The notes beneath the pieces are model-generated. The model saw only the letters and a list, made by a program, of their open reading frames with translations, made no database searches and was not told where the DNA came from. 64,000 nt of DNA from Echiichthys vipera (taxonomy: Eukaryota > Chordata > Actinopteri > Perciformes > Trachinidae): the NCBI GenBank assembly GCA_963691815.1, contig OY829646.1:5505152-5569151 (forward strand). The letters are read 5' to 3'. A program made the position numbers and the translations under genes. Shown piece after piece: positions 58,287-64,000 of the stretch (its first letter is position 1; the number at the start of each line of letters is the position of its first letter).

Positions 58287-59249
58287 ACGCATCCTTGCTA
58301 TTTCACAAAAATCACAATTCTATATCAGGGACTGTAATCATAGCAGACGTTGCTGTGTTGTGATTTAAGACTGGTTGGGTTCCAATTCCACCGCATGTTA
58401 TACTTTGTCAGCCCTTTGAAGCAAACCTTCTGGTGGTACGTTTTATAGGTTCACCTAAAATCACTTTCAGTTTCTGCATCAATGTGGTTGGAGCATCCTT
58501 TGGCTCAGATAAGAGGTCAACAGTTTGCCACTCACAGATCCTGTTTAGAACGAATTTGTTTCATCTTTACTGCGGCTCACTGGCTGCGTGTGCATAAGAG
58601 ACATCTTTTGAAGCCCCAAACAATCCAATGAAAAGACATAAAAACAGTGTGTGTTTGTCCTTCTCCTTCGGTACTTTCTGTCTCCCCTACTCCAGCTGGC
58701 TCTCAGCCCTGAGCCCGTTGTCCCTATGGAAGATGGAATCACTATTTCCAAAAACAGTTTTAGCTAACATAACTGAAACAGGAGGAAAGTGCATTTGTTG
58801 GGGACTTTTTTCAGCAGCCTATTAATCCTCATTTGGTGCTGTGGCGAGTATCTGTGGCAGCAGGACGGTGTGTGTGGGGTTAAGTCCAAATAAACTACCG
58901 TGTGTGTGTTCATGGTGATGAAGGAAATGTCAAAGTTTTTTTGAAGTAACACTTTATATTAAGGTCCTGTAACAGCATCATCATAAACATGTTTATTGTT
59001 AAACTACAAGTACATTATAACACATTAATATGCAGCTACCAGATTTAAAGTGTTAGGGTTAATAAATCCTTTTTCATGCACTTCTATATATCTTTTTTTT
59101 TAACTATCTTTTTGGCCTTTTGTGCCTTCATTTATATAGGACAGCTGAGAGAAAAAAAAAGTATTGCAATTATTAGTTCAACTACAGTATCGACGTTGAG
59201 GTAAATTGTATATTGTAAAAGATATTCTGAAAATACTATATAAAAGATC
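58285..59249. other. Downstream of celf1, no gene
   Basis: No recognisable coding sequence. The segment near 59085-59160 (TTTTTGGCCTTTTGTGCCTTC) resembles the 3' part of a retroposon. Otherwise unassigned. Confidence 0.4.
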
Positions 59250-59282
59250 CTTTAAGTGTCATTCCGGCGCAAAATCATCCCA
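59250..59282 (+). mobile_element. Family B solo terminus
   Basis: TTTAAGTGTCATTCCGGCGC and AAAATCATCCCA match the left end of the family B elements. No matching right end is found. Confidence 0.55.
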
Positions 59283-59288
59283 AGAAAC

Positions 59289-59573
59289 TTTAAAGCCCCT
59301 GAACACCCACACAGGTTACTCCGGCTGACTAGACCTCTGCTTGGGTTGAAGGTGGGCGGGGCTTTGATGGGGATTTAAGAGGTCATAAATGTCCGTCTAC
59401 CACTAAAAACGATAAAGGTGTACTTTGTCTCGCCTTCACAGGTGAAACAAAGCTTAAAGGAGACTCAGGAAGATGTCAATCAATCACAGTAGACACACCC
59501 ACACAGTCCTGAGAAGAGGTCTAATCAACCAGGTGAACTGGAAACACCTGTGTGGGGGTTCAGGGGCTTTAAC
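59289..59573. mobile_element. Short palindromic MITE
   Basis: TTTAAAGCCCCTGAACACCC at the left and the complement of GTGTGGGGGTTCAGGGGCTT at the right form inverted repeats of about 30 bp around a 220-bp centre. It begins right after the family B terminus. Confidence 0.65.
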
Positions 59574-59733
59574 TTCCAATCATGTACACTTTACATTTTT
59601 ACTGACCTTTGAAATGACGCTGTGTAGTTTCAGGGTTCCCCCTTCTGTTTCAGACAGCCATTGGTTTTTATTATCTCTTTATGGCAGGAAAATGAAATGG
59701 CAAACTATAGAACCCTGCTCAAATGATCTAATC

Positions 59734-59936
59734 CAGGCATTGCCATTCTGCTCCTGGAGGGCCACCGCCCTGCATATTTGAGGTTTCTCACCTGATTCTA
59801 ATGTGCTCATTATCAAGCAGCTGAAGCTCCTCACAGGTTTGTTTATTTGATTATTGGACTCAGGTGTGTTGGAGCAGGGAGAAACCCCAAACGTGCAGGG
59901 CAGTGGCCCTCCAGGAGCAGGGGTCGGAGGTGCCTG
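59734..59936. mobile_element. hAT-like palindromic MITE with 8-bp TSD
   Basis: The ends CAGGCATTGCC and the complement of GGTGCCTG are flanked by ATCTAATC at the left and GTCTAATC at the right, an 8-bp target duplication with one mismatch. The arms contain CTGCTCCTGGAGGGCCAC and GTGGCCCTCCAGGAGCAG. Confidence 0.8.
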
Positions 59937-60452
59937 GTCTAATCCATCAGAGTGCACACAAAATGTGCATTCATCTTCGACAAAGCTGCATTTCTGTTGT
60001 GCAGTAAAGCAACACAGACTTTCAAATGAATCTGTAATAAAAAACTTGGCAACAATAATGTAGCTGTGACAAAAAAAAAGAACCCAATCATGTTCACAGT
60101 GATGGGCCTGCAACGCTCAGATGTTACAGAAATAAGTAGAAACTAGTGAACTGCTTGTGAGAAAGATTCCATCCAGAAATCTGAACAGGAACATTTTCTG
60201 GTTCGCTGTGGCCTCAGATATATCATTTGTAGTAAATAGGATAAAACATGCAACGCTTCCAAATCCATTGACGGATTGGAAGTAGCATGGAGTATGGAAC
60301 ATTTCATTTTTATGCTCAGTTTTTTAATTGGATAATGTAAATGCTAGTACCAGATCAGTCTTTAATACTGAGTTTAAACTACATGCTGGACTACAGCAGC
60401 TGTTCCTGCATGTCGTCACTGATTCTGTGCTGGCATTTTTCTGCAGACTGTC

Positions 60453-60484
<32 letters not shown>

Positions 60485-61338
60485 TGCTGTTGTCGTGCAC
60501 CTCAGTTCCTGGTAGCATGTGGCTCATCCTCACCGTTGAGTGTTTAGACTGTAATCGACACCACATAGTGTTGATCATTCTTGGTTTCTTTTTCTCCTGT
60601 CCATGTTTCATTACGGTGTAACCTAGGTTTGTCTCCCTGTTGTGTTTTTCTTTTGTTTGTTTTCTAGATCTCTTCCTGTTTGCCCTAGCATGTTGATGTG
60701 GCGTCACAGTTCATCGTCCAGTCCTTGTCTTCTGCACTTCTCTGATGCTTTCACCATTGACCTTGTGCTTGGCATTAACTCCTGGGAGGTTTTGTTTTGT
60801 CCTTTCCCATGTGTCCTCTGTGCAGCCAACAGGGGCACGAGAAAGACTGCCCCTGAACATGTTTGAAAGTTCCATTCTGATTATCACAAGCAAAAAAGAG
60901 AATCGATTATTCTCAAACTTACTCACACAGCCACTAGATTTTTTGCAAAAAGACTTTAACGTTGTTGTTTTGTTTTTTTATCTCCTGTGTTGTGGAGCAG
61001 TCATCCCAGTGCCCCCTCATCTGGCTTTGTTGTGTTTCCGGTGTGAAAGCAGCTTATCTGTCTCTGGTGTTGTGTGAGAGTACTGGTGTGTGTGTGTGTC
61101 TCTTAAATTAGTAACACTTTTCAGTTCAATTAATGGTCACATGTTGTTAGAGATTAGTAATTTAATGCTAGGATAACTAAAGGTTCACCCTTCAGAGTTC
61201 CCCCGGAGCGGTGTAATGAGGAGGTCACATTTATTGTCAGTGTAAAAATGAGTTTTTACTTTAAGTCGACTATCCCCTGACCACCACAAGCACATGATGC
61301 TGTTCTGGGGCTTTTTCACAGTGTATTTAGTATGCATG

Positions 61339-61342
<4 letters not shown>
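59937..61342. other. Downstream region, no gene; (GT)13 array
   Basis: No coding family is recognised. A (GT)n array is at 60459-60484. The region could belong to a long celf1 3'UTR if the AATAAA at 61457 is used. Confidence 0.35.

Positions 61343-61402
<60 letters not shown>
61343..61402. repeat. (TA)30 microsatellite
   Basis: An uninterrupted TA array of about 60 bp. Confidence 0.95.
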
Positions 61403-61405
<3 letters not shown>

Positions 61406-61456
61406 GCACTGAAGTTCTTGACAAATGTGATCTAGTTTGTGTTAAGTTAAATGATG

Positions 61457-61462
61457 AATAAA
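61457..61462 (+). terminator. Possible distal poly(A) signal
   Basis: AATAAA in the sequence GATGAATAAACTGG, 6 kb after the celf1 stop codon. CELF1 transcripts in other vertebrates have long 3'UTRs, so use here is plausible, but nothing in the sequence proves it. Confidence 0.3.
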
Positions 61463-61499
61463 CTGGTGCCAAATGTTTTGCACAATCAGTATTTTCCCC

Positions 61500-62457
61500 T
61501 TTTATTGAACTTGCTGACTCAGGCTTTATTTTCTTTTGGGCTAATTGCAACATCAAGTCCGTTTTGTGTGGAAACATACAGACGTAAAGGGCTCACAGAC
61601 AAACATGAGTGGCCTACTCATACCTATTGATGTGTATACTCTGGCCAAGAGAGCAGCAGTACACACAAGTTTCAAACATACACAAGAAACACATAAAAAC
61701 AACGTAAATAAAACATACAGCTTAAAAAATACTATCATACAACATACATGCAAACATTAGACAACGTAGAACAGACCACGCAATCTGATTGGTCAACTAG
61801 ATATTAAGAACCTGCTCAAATGACACCACACTGTGCGCATCACTCAATATTACTCCGCCATGACACTCCTGTTCTGTATGAGCATTACACTATGGGCTGC
61901 TGTATTACTGTGTTCATTTATAAGCACAAGTGTAACGGAAAACTGGTCACAATCCTTAAAAATAAAATACGTAGGAAATATGTTGGTAGATTGGAAGTCG
62001 ATATTTAATAAAGTAATCAGTCTGATTTCTGATTTTTATTAAAGCCGATTAGCAAAAAGCCACCTAAAAAATAATGATTATTCATTCAATACATCTCATG
62101 GAAATATAATAATATTTCGTGTCATACACGGGGTCGGATTGGTGACAAATGAGTCCCCTTATTTTTACAACGTTCTTCTGTTAGAAATGTTTGGATCATC
62201 AGCCCGTGGGATGGTGATGGAGGGCTATCTTCAGCTTAAAGAGGCACTGCACCTCCACTTCAACCTGTTCTTTGAGTTAACACTGGGTTAACATCAACTG
62301 TAATATCAATAACATGAATATGACCAACAAGTCACAGCAGCTAATATTCTTGAATGATATGAATATTAGAAATAATGGCAGTTAAGGGGATATGTAGTAG
62401 GGATATATAGTAGCAATAATAGCTGTAATACTTCAAAAATGGCAGTGAATATTAGAA
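61500..62457. other. Unassigned AT-rich sequence
   Basis: No gene, RNA or defined element is recognised. There are short ACATAYA repeats near 61670-61760. Confidence 0.4.
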
Positions 62458-62507
62458 TTAATAGGTAATGATAATGTATATATAGATACATTATCATTAC
62501 CTATTAA
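62458..62507. repeat. Perfect 22-bp hairpin
   Basis: Positions 62458-62479 and 62486-62507 are exact reverse complements with a 6-nt loop (ATATAG). It sits at the 5' junction of a LINE fragment. Confidence 0.9.
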
Positions 62508-62509
62508 GA

Positions 62510-62735
62510 CGGATCAAGACAGATGTCCGTCCTCCACAGAGCTGGGTCTGTCTGACGTTCCTGTCTGTTATAGGGAAGGTTTTCGTTGCCACCGTACTCT
62601 ACGGGGGAATTGTTGGGTCTCTGTAAATCATAAATAAATAAGTCATTGAGTGTGGTCTATACCTACTCTGTAAATTGTCCTGAGATAACTTTTGTTATGA
62701 GTTGGCACTATAAATAAAATTTAATTGAATTGAAT
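62510..62735 (+). mobile_element. LINE 3' end (family L1a), copy 2
   Basis: Matches the tail at 16090-16390: CCGTCCTCCACAGAGCTGGG, GAATTGTTGGGTCTCTGTAA, and GTTGGCACTATAAATAAAAT followed by TTAATTGAATTGAA. Confidence 0.75.
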
Positions 62736-63127
62736 AATAATAAAAGAAGCAGGAAGCGTCACACAGGGCCACTGCAGCAGGCACCACCACAATCAGCAGA
62801 TACCTGAGAGATGACAACACGACTCCTGGGGAAGAAGTGAATTAGTGACATGCATTGATGGGATAATAACAATCTGAGCCTGTCTGTGTAAAAACACTTT
62901 TAGTTGACATATATTTCCCTGCACAGGTGCCCCGTTGGATTAAATTGCAGCTTGGTTCACAGCGGCCAGGCTGCAGCGCTCACAATCAATACTGGACCAA
63001 CTTCAAAAAAAGTTGTTGCCATTATTCACTTAGACAGAAATACATGGGGAAAGAGGGTCCAGGTTGAAAAATAGGGAAATTCCTGTTCAACAGTGGCATT
63101 CTGGAAAACATGTGATGTAATTAATTC

Positions 63128-63430
63128 AATTTTCAATTCAATTCAATTTTATTTATAGTGCCAAATCATAACAAAAGTTATCTCAGGACACTTTACAGAC
63201 TAGGTAAAGATCACACTTTATGACTTATTTATGATTTACATAGACCCAACAATTGCTCTGTAGAGTATGGTGGCAACGAAAACCTTCCCTATTACAGGCA
63301 GGAACATCAGACAGACCCAGCTCTGTGGAGGACGGCCATCTGTCTGCACCGGTTGGGGAGGAAGGAAGGGAGAGAGAAAAGACAGACAGACGGACAGAGA
63401 GAGACAAAGACAGACAGACAGACACACTTC
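63128..63430 (-). mobile_element. LINE 3' end (family L1a), copy 3
   Basis: An inverted copy: tail complement AATTCAATTCAATTTTATTT at 63130-63155, then AGACCCAACAATTGCTC and CAGCTCTGTGGAGGACGGCC. It extends to the GTCT-rich segment in one or two units (63380-63425). Confidence 0.75.
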
Positions 63431-63755
63431 CAGAGATGCAAGCTACCACAAAGTAACAGTGACTATAGTGATAGCTAAAGTAATGTAAATATGAATTATA
63501 TGTTATGGCAGTTAATACAGCAGAACAGCCAGAAACAGGCACAGCTAGAGTGCCAGAACACGGCAAAAATAATAATTACGGTGGCAAACATGGAGTTGAA
63601 TTAGTAACATGCATTGATGAGTCATGAATGATACAGACAGAGAGGAGAGAAGCTCAGAGTATCTGGAAAAGTATTATCCCCCTGCAGACTAGGCCTATAG
63701 CGGCATAATTAAGCAGAACAAAAATCAGCTTAAAAATAACAACATAACTATATGT

Positions 63756-63942
63756 ATGTGCTCAAATAGTAAATGTGCAGTAAAAACCCACAAACAAACA
63801 GCCCTCTTTTCTCAGAGTCATGGGGTAAGGCAGGGGTGCAGTCTATATTCAATCCTTCTCCCTCCTGACCTGCCAGGAGCTGGACCTGGTCCTGGGGCTC
63901 TGTCCAGACAACACCATATGCCCTGGAAAGCCTTGTGACCAC
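63756..63942 (+). mobile_element. LINE reverse-transcriptase fragment
   Basis: The plus frame contains KTHKQTALFSQSHGVRQGCS, which matches the conserved GVRQGCSLSP segment of non-LTR reverse transcriptases. The following sequence is degraded (LYSILLPPDLPG). It may extend beyond the right edge of the window. Confidence 0.6.
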
Positions 63943-64000
63943 AGCACCAAAACCAAGCCCTCAAACCAAACCAAAGGATCAACCGACAGGAAGAAAACGG

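Noticed and set aside
59679..60113. 144-residue open frame on the minus strand
   Set aside because: About half of it is the hAT-like palindromic MITE at 59734-59936. The rest shows no recognisable domain.

Overview
The window is nuclear DNA from a ray-finned fish, most likely a teleost. Two vertebrate genes with ordinary GT-AG introns are embedded in a dense set of repeats of types common in teleost genomes: tRNA-derived SINEs, LINE 3' ends, Tc1-like, hAT-like, Harbinger-like and other foldback DNA elements, and long (GT)n, (CA)n and (TA)n arrays. No prokaryotic operon, CRISPR array or rRNA gene is visible, and I recognise no functional tRNA gene.

Gene 1 is mtfmt, mitochondrial methionyl-tRNA formyltransferase, on the + strand. 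Nine coding exons between 790 and 11682 join in frame to give 378 residues, with the SLLPRWRG motif and the Asn/His/Asp catalytic set. A promoter-like segment with CCAAT, ETS-like and YY1-like motifs lies just upstream, and a poly(A) signal lies at 11861. Its introns hold a SINE, a (GT)37 array and several foldback elements.

Gene 2 is celf1, CUG-binding ELAV-like family member 1, also on the + strand. Twelve coding exons between 38683 and 55393 join in frame to give 483 residues with three RRM domains (about residues 16-99, 108-188 and 398-476). An alternative first coding exon 12 kb upstream (26696-26766, start in a perfect Kozak context) splices in frame and adds 27 residues. A well-formed 21-nt frame-preserving microexon candidate (52838-52858), a tandem acceptor 12 nt apart at exon 7 and a candidate 3'UTR intron (55439-55804) point to rich alternative processing. 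The gene carries GU repeats, the kind of RNA its own protein binds, directly before exon 8 and in its 3'UTR.

The 15 kb between the genes and the 6-8 kb after celf1 contain no further protein-coding gene that I can support. They hold decayed transposons, SINEs, LINE tails and microsatellites. Several elements are nested in one another, which gives relative ages. Two or three foldback families carry conserved exon-like cores (short ATG-initiated ORFs, CCAAT boxes, a consensus splice donor), which makes capture of host first exons a possibility. The species cannot be named from the sequence alone.
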